Origin: CALOFP01 sp942492635 | GTDB taxonomy: Bacteria; UBP6; UBA1177; CALOFP01 | NCBI GenBank assembly: GCA_942492635.1 | Contig: CALOFP010000003.1 | Location: forward strand, 434,001-498,000 | Reading direction: 5' to 3' | DNA length: 64,000 bases | In this document: piece after piece, positions 36,381 to 44,923 of the stretch | Position numbering within the stretch: position 1 is the first letter of the stretch | Layout: the number at the start of each line of letters is the position of its first letter | The notes under the pieces: generated by a model | The model's database searches: none | What the model saw: the letters and a program-made list of their open reading frames with translations, nothing else | What the model was told of the DNA's origin: nothing | Translations under genes and position numbers: made by a program

Positions 36381-36481
36381 CACCTCAAAAAGATTCAAGT
36401 TTCTGAATAATCTTAAGAAATTCAAGAAAAACACAGGAAAAAAAACTTTAATGAATGACTAAAAGTGTAAAGATGCCGGAC
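36371..36481. repeat. AT-rich dispersed intergenic element, copy A
   Basis: About 110 bases beginning TTGTCGGGC and containing the core AAACTTTAATGAATGACTAA followed by AAGTGTAAA. It matches 40353 to 40464 over its whole length at roughly 80 percent by eye, and 43897 to 43980 over its second half. In each case it lies upstream of the 5' end of a minus-strand gene and just past the 3' end of the next. Confidence 0.8.
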
Positions 36482-36563
36482 TGTCCCTCTTTGCGGTTCG
36501 GAAAGAATATTGAAATTTTGTGCCCTAACCCACATGCCGGTATATGTGTGGTAGAAAATTCGC

Positions 36564-38258
36564 TCAATCGCTCTGTAGCATTATTTTTTTGCCTTCGAAC
36601 GCTATGGCGATTTCTAGGATGTTTTTTACTCCGGCGTTTTCCAGTTCGGCTCGGTAGTTTTTTTCTTTTATCTGTTCTTTCGCCTCTTCAATCGCTTGTT
36701 CCAGTGTTTCATTCAGGTCCGGTTCCACCTTTTTGAATTCAAAGATAATACCAAAGTTGGTTTTATCCCTTGGAATCAGCATTACGTCATACCTTCCGTA
36801 GCCGGATTCCCTGTTTGATTTTATTTCGAAAACGTCACTGAGGTGGGCAATCATGCCAAGAACAAATCCATGATAGAATTTTTCGGGTTCCGTTCCTTTT
36901 ACATCAAAATATGAAAAGGTTTTCTTTGCAAAGTTCAATAGAATTTTATGAAATGTCCTGACATCTCCTTCGAGAAGGGATTTCCTCAGGTAAATTGTGT
37001 CGTTAGGGATGTTCTCCTTGAACCAGTTCGTAATTGTTTCCGTGAATACCGATCTTACTTCACGGTTCGGGATTACCAGTTCGGCTTCCCATTTTTCACT
37101 TCCTTCTATTATATTCGTACGGATCAACTTCAAATATCCGCTGAAGAGCATGAAGTTCCACAATGTTTCGCTGGAACTGTCGATATCCCGATATACGATG
37201 TTATCGGTTACATTTTCAACGATCGATTTTCCCTCCAGTAGATCCTTAAGTTCCATTTTTACAACCGGATCCGCCGTTGTGATAAGATCTTTTATCATGT
37301 CGTTGCTGGAGGTATTTGCCCACCATGTCTTGAAAATAAAACCGTGATCTATGAATTCCAATATCGACCATGGATTGTAAATATATGTGTCGCCGAAAAC
37401 GTATCCGTTGTACCAAGCACGAATTTCCTTTATGTCGTAAGGTTTTTCATAGTAATCTAGAATTTCGATTACCTCATCTTCCGTAAATCCGAATTTATCC
37501 TGATGTTTCGGGCTGAGAATGGATGCGACACCGACGTTGTTGAGCCCGGAAAATATACTTTCCTTGGCGACCCGGAGAATTCCGGTCATCACCGCTCTTT
37601 CCAGAAATTCGTTATCCTTCATTCCGCCGGAGAGAAAGTTTCGCATGAACTCTACTATCTCTTCGTAGTAATTGTAAAGGTATCCCGCCTGTATCGGCAT
37701 GTCGTATTCGTCTATCAGGACGACAGTCTTTCGACCGTGATGATTGTAGAGAAATTGTGATAATTTCTTTATCGAACTTTCAAATTCTTCTTTTGCGGCT
37801 GTTCGATTAATTATCCGCTGGTAGTAATCCCTGTCGTCCTCTCTTAAATTTCCATCTAAAACATAGTCATGTCTTTTAAATTCACTTGAAATAAGATCGA
37901 TTGTTTTGTTGTAACACTCTTCCCATTTTCGGTTTTTCACATCTTTGAATGTCAAATAAATTACAGGATACTTTCCGCATTTCTCCACATATTCATCACC
38001 GGCCTTCCAGATTTTCAAATTCTCGAACAGTTTTGCGGGATCGTATTTGTCATTTAAAAAATCGTTATTCTGAAAAAAACATTTCAGCATATTAAGGTTC
38101 AAAGTTTTACCGAAACGTCTGGGACGCGGGATTAGAGTTGTGGTATCGCTCGAATCGATTATCTCCTGGATAAGCAGAGATTTATCCACATAGTATCTGT
38201 CTTCTTCGATAATTCTTCTAAAATCACTGGAACCGAGAGCCAACTTTTTCTTTTTCAT
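36564..38258 (-). CDS. AAA-ATPase-like protein with C-terminal PD-(D/E)XK nuclease-like domain (PF09820/PF08011 type)
   Basis: A 564-residue protein. The N-terminus (SSDFRRIIEEDRYYVDKS, then RPRRFGKTLN) is the characteristic start of the AAA-ATPase-like family PF09820, with a Walker A-like RRFGKT; VVLIDEYD is the Walker B. The C-terminal part has the nuclease-like pattern GRYDVMLIP followed by GIIFEFKK (D and ExK), as in the PDDEXK_9 domain. These proteins are widespread and often multi-copy in anaerobes; defence or mobile-element roles have been proposed but no function is established. A GGGAGAAAGGG ribosome site precedes the ATG. It opens the accessory region. Confidence 0.92.
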   Translation of the reverse strand: MKKKKLALGSSDFRRIIEEDRYYVDKSLLIQEIIDSSDTTTLIPRPRRFGKTLNLNMLKCFFQNNDFLNDKYDPAKLFENLKIWKAGDEYVEKCGKYPVIYLTFKDVKNRKWEECYNKTIDLISSEFKRHDYVLDGNLREDDRDYYQRIINRTAAKEEFESSIKKLSQFLYNHHGRKTVVLIDEYDMPIQAGYLYNYYEEIVEFMRNFLSGGMKDNEFLERAVMTGILRVAKESIFSGLNNVGVASILSPKHQDKFGFTEDEVIEILDYYEKPYDIKEIRAWYNGYVFGDTYIYNPWSILEFIDHGFIFKTWWANTSSNDMIKDLITTADPVVKMELKDLLEGKSIVENVTDNIVYRDIDSSSETLWNFMLFSGYLKLIRTNIIEGSEKWEAELVIPNREVRSVFTETITNWFKENIPNDTIYLRKSLLEGDVRTFHKILLNFAKKTFSYFDVKGTEPEKFYHGFVLGMIAHLSDVFEIKSNRESGYGRYDVMLIPRDKTNFGIIFEFKKVEPDLNETLEQAIEEAKEQIKEKNYRAELENAGVKNILEIAIAFEGKKIMLQSD

Positions 38259-38407
38259 AAACCCTTTCTCCCGCCTTTGAAAAACATGCGAAAATCATTT
38301 GTAAAGATTAACGAAAAGTGTGTTTTTATCAAGAAATTTCAAGTAAGAACCAACACGAAGGAGTCAACAAACCTGCTCAGGACACACCACAACCGCCGGA
38401 AACAATT

Positions 38408-38590
38408 TAAATATTCAAAATACCATCCACCCAGCGCAGCGTGAGATGGTTATTATCCCGTTCCCAGTTCTGATACCTGTCCCGGGACCATATTTCATAA
38501 GTTCCTGATTGCCTTCATTACGGTTAAAACGTCGCCATATCGCCGGTTCGATTTTCTGCATTGCAATTTTCAACAGATAAAGTCCGTTTG
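38408..38590 (-). pseudogene. Possible remnant of a pRiA4b ORF-3-like gene
   Basis: On the minus strand a frame reads LLKIAMQKIEPAIWRRF (38575 down to about 38525), which fits the start of the pRiA4b ORF-3/IS1096 TnpR-like family (LKIxLxxIxPPIWRR). After that the similarity is lost and the other frame reads WERDNNHLTLRWVDGIL before a stop. No start codon or ribosome site is evident. I read it as a decayed fragment, not a working gene. The surrounding 333-base gap holds nothing else except a phrase (AAATATTCAAAA) shared with 40230 to 40260. Confidence 0.4.
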
Positions 38591-38591
38591 C

Positions 38592-39938
38592 TCATTTTTT
38601 CTCCTCATATTTGGACCAGAAACTTCTCTTGCGCCCATGTTTTTCAACAATTTTTTCAAAGAACACCATGTGATTCTCATGATTTTTCCAATCCTTTATC
38701 GTTTTTGCCATCCCATCAAGCTTTATCAGATACTTGACACCGTGAGAATAGGTTTTGGTCTGAGCCCGTTCCAGGATCGAAATAAGAAGAGCGCGATAAA
38801 TGAGACTGGCCGCAAGATTCCGGTTTTCGATAACCATCGATTGGGCCAATGGAAGAAGATGGTTGTAATACCAGCCATTCAGCTTCTCAGCCCTTTCAAT
38901 AATGTAGTTTTCCGCTTCGTCAATCTTGCCGACTTTCATTAAAAAATCGGCATCATCACTGCGAAAGCCCTGACTTTCGAGGATAAATGCAACCTCATCT
39001 TCGAGCACTTTTTCCTTTTTATCATTTCCTATAACATCCAGAAGTTTTTCAAGATTTCTTAAGGAGTGGTTGGATCTTAACTCTTTCAAAAGAAGATCTG
39101 TCAGTTTTTGAGTATCGCCTTTTTTAACGTAGATCTTGTGGAGAAGGTTATTCCTCTCATATGATTTGAATGTTTCATCTTCCGAAATCTTTTTGACCCA
39201 GGAATGTGCCGTCTCGACATCTCCACTTTCAAAATAAACTTCTGCAATATCTATAAAAGCTGCAGTTGACAGCTCTCCCCAATGATCTTTTTTAGCTTTT
39301 TCATAAATGATAGGATCCTTGATCTGGCGGGCAAGTGATTGCACCTGTATAAGATAATGGTTTTTATTTTTATTGTCTTTTGCAGCCCACTTTTGAAACT
39401 GTTCTATCATCTTGCGAACAATCTTCTTCGGAAGTTTTTTTCCGGCAACATCTATTAGCGAATCCCGAACCCCGTAATTGTCCTCTTTATTCAAATTAAG
39501 AATGATGTTCGCAACTTTTTCTTTATCCTCATACCTTTCCGCATATTCAAAAAAGAGTTCTCTTGCATCATGTGTAAAAACCATCCCGACATGACCTAAA
39601 GAATCATCGCAGTGTCCTATTGCTCCCTGGTCGGTTTCATAAAATGCAGCGACGAGTTCCATCCCTTCGACAGGATCCTTTACAAAAGATCTTATATCCT
39701 CAAGAAGCATTTCCAGTTCCTTGGCAAAACCCGCAGACTCCCTGCAATGCCTGAACTCCCTTGAATTTTTCAAATCTGCAAGACGATATTTGACAAGCAC
39801 AATCCCATCGCTCGGCGGTTCAATCAACCTTTCAACCAGTCTCCAGGCAACATCCGATTCGGCGGCGACAGTCAAAAGAGCCTCCGCCAGAACATCCGCC
39901 CCAAGATCGATTAACTTTTCTCTTCTACTTTTTCCCAT
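38592..39938 (-). CDS. DUF6880-like helical repeat protein
   Basis: A 448-residue, almost wholly alpha-helical protein without signal peptide or membrane segment. The N-terminal half resembles the DUF6880 family, including the conserved feature around GHCDDSLGHVGMVFTHD, and the C-terminal half looks like TPR-type helical hairpins (for example STAAFIDIAEVYFESGDVET). No catalytic motif is visible. A strong AGGAGG ribosome site precedes the ATG. It lies between the AAA/PD-(D/E)XK gene and the exonuclease VII-like gene, in a region rich in DNA-processing functions. Function unknown; a scaffold role is a guess. Confidence 0.7.
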   Translation of the reverse strand: MGKSRREKLIDLGADVLAEALLTVAAESDVAWRLVERLIEPPSDGIVLVKYRLADLKNSREFRHCRESAGFAKELEMLLEDIRSFVKDPVEGMELVAAFYETDQGAIGHCDDSLGHVGMVFTHDARELFFEYAERYEDKEKVANIILNLNKEDNYGVRDSLIDVAGKKLPKKIVRKMIEQFQKWAAKDNKNKNHYLIQVQSLARQIKDPIIYEKAKKDHWGELSTAAFIDIAEVYFESGDVETAHSWVKKISEDETFKSYERNNLLHKIYVKKGDTQKLTDLLLKELRSNHSLRNLEKLLDVIGNDKKEKVLEDEVAFILESQGFRSDDADFLMKVGKIDEAENYIIERAEKLNGWYYNHLLPLAQSMVIENRNLAASLIYRALLISILERAQTKTYSHGVKYLIKLDGMAKTIKDWKNHENHMVFFEKIVEKHGRKRSFWSKYEEKK

Positions 39939-40031
39939 ATGCGAACCCTCCTGGAAAAATAATTGAACAATTCAGGTAAAAAGAACACAAGAATTTTGAT
40001 TTGTACTAAAAAATATATATTTCTAAAAACT

Positions 40032-40089
40032 TAAATCAATTCTTTTTCGTCCCCAAATGGAGACAGATAGAAGATTATTTTTACAGATC
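40032..40089. repeat. Short dispersed repeat, copy 1
   Basis: Shares AAATCAATTCTTTTTCGTCC and the end GAAGATTA-TTTTTACAGAT with 41650 to 41720. Both copies lie upstream of a minus-strand gene of the accessory region and in the same orientation. Confidence 0.7.
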
Positions 40090-40352
40090 CCCTCTTTAAT
40101 AGAGCAATTGTAGCGTTTCGTTGGAACGCCCATCCCGGAACCCCAGCCGGGGCAAGACTATTGTAGAAACCGCGCCCTCCCCACCCTTCCCGGGACGGCG
40201 GAGTGACACCGGCAATCTCGCCGCAACAGCCCGAAACAATACAAATATTCAAAAAACCATCAGCCGAACGCCGATAGACGTGACAGGATTATAGAAACGA
40301 AAGCCCCCAGCTCCCCAAGAACCTCGGAGAGGTGACATGACAAATCACTCCG

Positions 40353-40464
40353 CTTGTCGGGCGCATCTCTAAAAAGATTCAATCCTCTGAATAATCAAAT
40401 GAAATTCACTAAAAACACAGACAAAAAAACTTTAATGAATGAATAAAAGTGTAAAAATGCTGGA
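40353..40464. repeat. AT-rich dispersed intergenic element, copy B
   Basis: Begins CTTGTCGGGCGCATCTC and contains AAACTTTAATGAATGAATAA and AAGTGTAAAAATGC. It is the closest match to copy A at 36371 to 36481; see also copy C at 43897. Confidence 0.8.
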
Positions 40465-40504
40465 CCCCTTTGGATCTTCTCCTTAAGGCATTAGCTCTTT
40501 TTAT

Positions 40505-41527
40505 CTAATTGAGGGCCATGCCGAAAACAAGACCGGCAAAAAATGCACCGATGACTATTCTTTGAAAGAATTTTTGCCTGAATACAGCTAACATTTCGAT
40601 CTCTTTAAGTTTCTCCGGCTTTTTCAATTCAACTGGCATTTTCTGGATTATCTTTTTTTGCTGTTCGTGGGATGCATTTTTTTTATCATATATCATCTTA
40701 TTTCTTTCCTTAACTATGTAGTTTGCAGCATCGGCAGGTACACTTTTGTGTTGGGTTACAAATTTATGAGCAATAAACTGGTCGTTCTTGTGACCAACAG
40801 CAAATACAACCGGCTTTTTCTCTGACAATTCAGCAATAGCTCCGACAACATCGGATTCGTCGAAAAGAATCAGTTCATGTGGGCTTCCGCCTCCTCTCAC
40901 AATTGCAACGACATCCGAATCACTATCCTCTCCCGCTTTTCTTATCGCATCACATATTGACTCAGAAGACGAAAGATTCGCGTTAAAGAGTTCGGTAGAG
41001 AAAGCCTTTTTGCCGTAACTGTTGTAGCAGTTGTTTTCAAAATCTTTGTATCCTTTACTGTTTTCAGAGGAAACTATTGCCACTTTTGAGGGAATCTTTT
41101 CTATCTTTCTGGCACCATTCCAATTTGCTGTAAAAGAATCTATCTTTTCATAGTTGTTAATGAAACGGTAAGATTTTCCCTTGTTGTTGTAAATTCTTTC
41201 GGCACTTAGTGAAATCTGTACCGCACTTCCGTAACTCTTTTCTTTAGCCAGGTAAACTTTTCCTTCAACACCTATGCTGTCATGTTTCTGTGGCAGTTCA
41301 CTTATTGATAAAGGTAGAAAAACTTTTATCTGATATTTAAAATCATCTTTATCCATAAGCTCTAAAATGGTTCTACTTCCGCTCTTATAAACATTTACAA
41401 CCTCCCCCCACACTCTTATTGGGTCCCTAGATAGATCCTTTCTGTAACTTTCGATCGTTTCGTTGTTTAAAAGTTTATCCCAGAGATTCTTTACGAACCA
41501 TGGATTATTATCATCTCTTTTAAGCAT
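40505..41527 (-). CDS. Exonuclease VII large-subunit (XseA)-like nuclease with C-terminal membrane anchor
   Basis: A 340-residue protein from the ATG at 41527, chosen because GGAGG (41533 to 41537) lies five bases upstream; a TTG at 41539 is in frame but sits on that site. Residues about 30 to 120 look like the XseA OB-fold domain. The catalytic domain follows: VAIVSSENSKGYKDFE (positions equal to ITSKTGAAxxD), VVAIVRGGGSPHEL (the GRGGGS arginine), and FAVGHKND (the GHExD His and Asp). The helical domain that binds XseB is largely replaced by a short lysine-rich segment, and the protein ends in one membrane segment (IVIGAFFAGLVFGMA). No xseB is nearby. ExoVII degrades single-stranded DNA from both ends; a membrane-tethered form suggests an accessory, perhaps defensive, role. 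This is inference. Confidence 0.8.
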   Translation of the reverse strand: MLKRDDNNPWFVKNLWDKLLNNETIESYRKDLSRDPIRVWGEVVNVYKSGSRTILELMDKDDFKYQIKVFLPLSISELPQKHDSIGVEGKVYLAKEKSYGSAVQISLSAERIYNNKGKSYRFINNYEKIDSFTANWNGARKIEKIPSKVAIVSSENSKGYKDFENNCYNSYGKKAFSTELFNANLSSSESICDAIRKAGEDSDSDVVAIVRGGGSPHELILFDESDVVGAIAELSEKKPVVFAVGHKNDQFIAHKFVTQHKSVPADAANYIVKERNKMIYDKKNASHEQQKKIIQKMPVELKKPEKLKEIEMLAVFRQKFFQRIVIGAFFAGLVFGMALN

Positions 41528-41532
41528 GACAA

Positions 41533-41537
41533 CCTCC
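41533..41537 (-). promoter_or_regulatory. Ribosome binding site that fixes the XseA-like start
   Basis: A perfect GGAGG lies five bases before the ATG at 41527 and overlaps the alternative in-frame TTG at 41539, so the ATG is preferred. Confidence 0.75.
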
Positions 41538-41649
41538 AATTAATAATAATAAATAGGCTTTATGTGAGAGACTATATATACAGCAAAATGTTTTCTACAG
41601 CAATTTTAATAAAATTTAAATACATTCAAGATGTTGCAATAAATTAATG

Positions 41650-41720
41650 TAAATCAATTCTTTTTCGTCCACAGATACACATAGATTGACATAGATGAAG
41701 ATTACTTTTTACAGATACAC
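41650..41720. repeat. Short dispersed repeat, copy 2
   Basis: Matches 40032 to 40089, with AAATCAATTCTTTTTCGTCC at the start and GAAGATTACTTTTTACAGAT near the end. It has a 13-base insertion in the middle relative to copy 1. Confidence 0.7.
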
Positions 41721-41796
41721 GCTTGAATAGCCCAAAGTTGATAAATGACGATAAATTATTTCCCCATCTGTGGAATAAAAAAGCGGAGGTGTGGCT

Positions 41797-42642
41797 TTAA
41801 TCCGCCAGCTCATCATCCCTCAGGGATTTGCCGTTTTTGTCTTTCCATTCGAGGAGGCCGTTGGCGCTTCTTCCGGCGACAATTGAGGCGGCCATCGAAG
41901 GGCTGGAGAAGATTTCGTTGTTCCGGACGACAAGATTGCCATCGATCTCCTTTATTTTTCCGTTTTCCATAAGATGTTGACGTTTCTTTATTAGGGATTT
42001 ATCCATTGACGGTGTTGTGTCTCTCGCGATTCTGGAACCCTTGTGGACAACGAATCCCTCCGACGTTCTCTCTCCAGTAGCATCGGCGCCGCGGGCCGAT
42101 TTGAGATAGTATTTTTTGGTGTTCTTTGTCGCGCTCTCACCTATCTCTTCAAAAACCTTGTAGCCGAGAGTTCCCGTCAGAAGTTTCATATTGTGAAAGA
42201 ACTCGTTCATTTCCGCCTCGTCCGCCTCGGAAATGGCCGATTTTTTGGGAACATTGGTATTATCTAGTACAAATCTTCCGGCCTTTTCCGCCGCTTTGTA
42301 CATTGTATGTTCGAGAAACTTTATGTGAGCCTTGTTGAGATTATCATCCTTGCTGACAACAGCAACAACCTCGTTGAAAAACTCCTTCGTATCGAGATGT
42401 TGTTTCAATCTGTCGAAAATACCCTCGCTTTCACCGATATAAACCTTCTCCTTATCGTCGTTATCTTTTCCGAAAAGAAGGTAAACACCGGATTTATTAA
42501 GATCCTCCCTTTCAGAAGACTCCTTAATCATCGTCCTCGGAATCTTATAGACCCTCCCGGTCCAATTGGAAAGCTCACAGTACATCCGACCGTTATGAAC
42601 ACCGTCCATGAGAAAAGTTTTTATGGTTTTTGGGAATTTCAT
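41797..42642 (-). CDS. GIY-YIG nuclease domain protein with DUF4357
   Basis: A 281-residue protein. A GIY-YIG nuclease-like domain spans about 48 to 135 (SGVYLLFG, KVYIGESE, then FDRLKQH). The C-terminus (about 180 to 270) is a DUF4357 domain (SEGFVVHKGSRIAR, FSSPSMAASIVAGRSANG), a module often attached to this nuclease type and to restriction or methylase genes. The ribosome site is GGAG. The protein has no signal peptide. Proteins of this architecture are common near restriction systems and are suspected nucleases; activity is not proven here. Confidence 0.9.
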   Translation of the reverse strand: MKFPKTIKTFLMDGVHNGRMYCELSNWTGRVYKIPRTMIKESSEREDLNKSGVYLLFGKDNDDKEKVYIGESEGIFDRLKQHLDTKEFFNEVVAVVSKDDNLNKAHIKFLEHTMYKAAEKAGRFVLDNTNVPKKSAISEADEAEMNEFFHNMKLLTGTLGYKVFEEIGESATKNTKKYYLKSARGADATGERTSEGFVVHKGSRIARDTTPSMDKSLIKKRQHLMENGKIKEIDGNLVVRNNEIFSSPSMAASIVAGRSANGLLEWKDKNGKSLRDDELAD

Positions 42643-42796
42643 TCAGCGCTCCGTCTTTTTTAATCCTTTCCTTCGCTACATTATACCCTCGAAGAAAATA
42701 TGCTAAGTCGATTTGATCTTTTCAAAAAAACAAGAAATTGACCAGCCCGTGTTTAAGCACGAGTATGGTTAGAAAAAATAACCACCAGCTATAAAA

Positions 42797-43408
42797 TCAT
42801 TTCACTTTTATAGATTTACTTATTTTCATAAATTCAACCTTTGAAACATCTGGGCCTTCAGCCGGGCCAGCAAATGCAATCATAAGAGCACGGTCACCTT
42901 TAGGGATAATCCATATTTCACTTCTAATTTTGAAGATATACCCATTTTTGTTCTCAAGCGTGTATTTTACAATAGCTTTTGCTCCATTTTTATTGGACAG
43001 CTTTATTTTTACAGGTGTTTGTTCATACTTAAAGTCTAAAAATTGTTTTTCCATCGTACCGCAAATTATTTTCAATACTGCATCTGGAGGAAAAGTTTTA
43101 AGTTTTCCCAAATGGCTATACATAACATTAACAGTTGGGGTCACATCTAACTTTGTTTCTGGATTTTTATACTTACTTATTGAAACAAGCGGCAATCTTG
43201 CTTTTGTTTTTAATAGTTGCTCAAAATGTTTATCATCAAGATTAATACGATTCCGATTTTCTTTAACAGCATCTGTTGTCAAAAAGAACCATTCTTTGGG
43301 TTTAGCAATTTCAATTCCTACAATCTCATTGACATAGGTATTTTCGGTTGAAGCGGCAAAAATTACAAAGCTGAATAAAAACAGAAACAATGTTGCAGAA
43401 ATTTTCAT
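42797..43408 (-). CDS. Exported protein of unknown function
   Basis: A 203-residue protein with a clear signal peptide (about 1 to 19, ending VIFAAS). The mature part starts EIVGIEIAKPKEWFFLT, a pattern seen in DcrB/PsbP-like exported proteins that begin with a conserved P-x-x-W, and ends with a strand KSIKV that also fits that fold. No catalytic residues are apparent. It lies between the GIY-YIG gene and the restriction operon without operon links. Confidence 0.7.
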   Translation of the reverse strand: MKISATLFLFLFSFVIFAASTENTYVNEIVGIEIAKPKEWFFLTTDAVKENRNRINLDDKHFEQLLKTKARLPLVSISKYKNPETKLDVTPTVNVMYSHLGKLKTFPPDAVLKIICGTMEKQFLDFKYEQTPVKIKLSNKNGAKAIVKYTLENKNGYIFKIRSEIWIIPKGDRALMIAFAGPAEGPDVSKVEFMKISKSIKVK

Positions 43409-43800
43409 AATACACCTTGTGTTTTATGGTTAACAAATTGATGGCTAATTTATTTTTTTCTAATTGTGAATGACGGAGCTAAAAAACTTCTTGCCTGCCA
43501 TTTTGCCTCAATAAACTCTCTCATCAAATAGCATTATAATATTTAGAATTGCGTTTTCAAGATAAAAAATTTAACTTTCATTTGTTAAAATAGGGGTTGT
43601 CAAAGTCCCTCATTTCGGATCTAAGGACGACAAGTAGCTTACATCTATACCTAGGTAAATCTTCAATCTTTTCTCCTTCTGTAAACTCACAACTTTATTT
43701 TCCCGGTCTCAATCTGCCTTGTATTCCGTAATCCCCGAACCCAAGGAATCGCAGGGATAATTCACGAATCATTACCGAATAACTTCAACATGAACCACAG

Positions 43801-43826
43801 GGGCGCACGCGCCGGCGTGTGCGCCC
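43801..43826. repeat. GC-rich palindrome
   Basis: GGGCGCAC and GTGCGCCC bracket a self-complementary CGCCGGCG centre. It has no T run, so it is more like a REP-type palindrome than a terminator. A fragment of it (GGGCGCACACG) recurs near 57174. Confidence 0.7.
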
Positions 43827-43896
43827 TTCCCCGAAACCGGAATCAAACCGTAAAAAAAATGTATATCTGCCGCCCCTCCCCCTTTCTTGCTATACA

Positions 43897-43980
43897 ACTT
43901 TTAGGATAATCTAAAGAAATTCAAGGAAAACACATACAATAAAAACTTTAATGGATGGCTAAAAGTTAAAAAATGATGGT
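43897..43980. repeat. AT-rich dispersed intergenic element, copy C
   Basis: Contains AAAGAAATTCAAGGAAAACACA and AAACTTTAATGGATGGCTAA. It matches the second half of copies A and B, and ends seven bases before the 14-bp direct repeat at 43985. Confidence 0.7.
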
Positions 43981-43987
43981 GTGGCCC

Positions 43988-44491
43988 TCATTTCGGATTT
44001 GATTTCAACGATTTTCCTTTTCCAAAAAATATATATATTAAGGACGAAATAATTAATATTAGCGATATAATTCCGAGAAACTCTAGTAAATTCTTTTTTA
44101 CCCATTTTACAACTATATTTGAACCAGGTCCTTCTTTTAGTTCATTTCCTTTATTCTCTATTTCTGATATTAGTGATTCCTTTTTTGCTTCCGCTTTCTC
44201 AAGTTCCCAAATCATATCATCTGCCTCTGGATCTTCTTGACAAATACTTTCACTAAAATCAGCGTGGTACATAGCTTGTTTATGAAAATGCTCCACGACA
44301 AGATAAAGAAAGGCTCCGATTCCTGTTATCTGACAAGGAATATTTAAATATTTTTCTATAAAACCGAGGTCGAAAATAAAAAAAAGGACTATTGCTAAAA
44401 ACGAAAGAAAAAGGACCAAATATTTAGTTATTCCAATTATTCGTTCCATTTCATAGCTTGGATTATTTAGAAACCGACCTTCTTTTAACAT
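43988..44491 (-). CDS. Small membrane protein of unknown function beside hsdS
   Basis: About 167 residues with two close N-terminal membrane segments (VLFLSFLAIVLFFIF and a following hydrophobic stretch), a charged middle with possible coiled coil (WELEKAEAKKESLISEIE), and a third membrane segment near the C-terminus (FLGIISLILIISSLIYIFF). I use the ATG at 44491 because GGAG (44498 to 44501) lies six bases upstream; an ATG at 44503 overlaps that site. It follows hsdS on the same strand, so it may be part of or coupled to the restriction operon. No family recognised; the N-terminal layout recalls SLATT-type effectors but this is weak. Confidence 0.65.
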   Translation of the reverse strand: MLKEGRFLNNPSYEMERIIGITKYLVLFLSFLAIVLFFIFDLGFIEKYLNIPCQITGIGAFLYLVVEHFHKQAMYHADFSESICQEDPEADDMIWELEKAEAKKESLISEIENKGNELKEGPGSNIVVKWVKKNLLEFLGIISLILIISSLIYIFFGKGKSLKSNPK

Positions 44492-44635
44492 CTGAGACTC
44501 CATTATTTTATACTATAGACTCAAGAACAAAAAATATAAGCTCAAGATTAAAGGCAGATATATAAATATTCCTAACTCAACTGGTTCACAATCGCCTTCA
44601 CAAGGACTTCTGCCCTGCCCTCACTTTTCTCAAGA

Positions 44636-44923
44636 TTTTTTTCTAATTTGTCACAAAGTTCCATCAGAGCATCCACTTTGGTGACAATGCGTTTTTGTTC
44701 AACATTAGGAGGTAATGGAAAAACTCTGTTTAAAACATCATCTCTACTAATACAGGAATAGCTATACCAACAGAAAAAAAAAATTTTTTTCTAATTTGTC
44801 ACAAAGTTCCATCAGAGCATCCACTTTGGTGACAATGCGTTTTTGTTCAACATTAGGAGGTAATGGAAAAACTCTGTTTAAAACATCATCTCTACTAATA
44901 CCAGGAATAGCTATACCAACAGA
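44636..44923. repeat. 140-bp direct duplication at the 3' end of hsdS
   Basis: Copy 1 (44636 to 44774) and copy 2 (44784 to 44923) are identical except for one missing C in copy 1 (AATACAGG versus AATACCAGG). They are joined by a run of A residues followed by T residues. Copy 2 lies inside hsdS; copy 1 lies after its stop and continues into what looks like the original C-terminal codons of hsdS. Confidence 0.95.

Larger units (their letters stand above)
36176..36563. other. Intergenic region with two dispersed repeats
   Basis: No gene is supported. An AT-rich part that should hold the promoter of the 642-residue secreted-protein gene is followed by the GC-rich repeat (36309 to 36380), which runs directly into a second, AT-rich dispersed repeat (36371 to 36481). 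Confidence 0.55.
39939..40504. other. Intergenic region made of several repeats
   Basis: No gene is supported. From left to right: the promoter side of the DUF6880-like gene; a 58-base repeat (40032 to 40089) shared with 41650 to 41720; a GC-rich stretch (about 40100 to 40215) with inverted words around GGAACGCCC and CCCGGGA; and the AT-rich dispersed element copy B (40353 to 40464). A 73-codon minus-strand frame across 40031 to 40252 has no ribosome site and is not called. Confidence 0.5.
43409..43987. other. Intergenic region with a segment flanked by 14-bp direct repeats
   Basis: No gene is supported. CCCTCATTTCGGAT occurs at 43607 to 43620 and again at 43985 to 43998, the second copy overlapping the stop codon of the membrane-protein gene. 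The 364 bases between contain a GC-rich palindrome (43801 to 43826) and the AT-rich dispersed element copy C (43897 to 43980). Confidence 0.55.

Noticed and set aside
40031..40252. 73-codon minus-strand frame
   Set aside because: It lies across dispersed repeats, has no ribosome site and the product is typical of translated repeat DNA.
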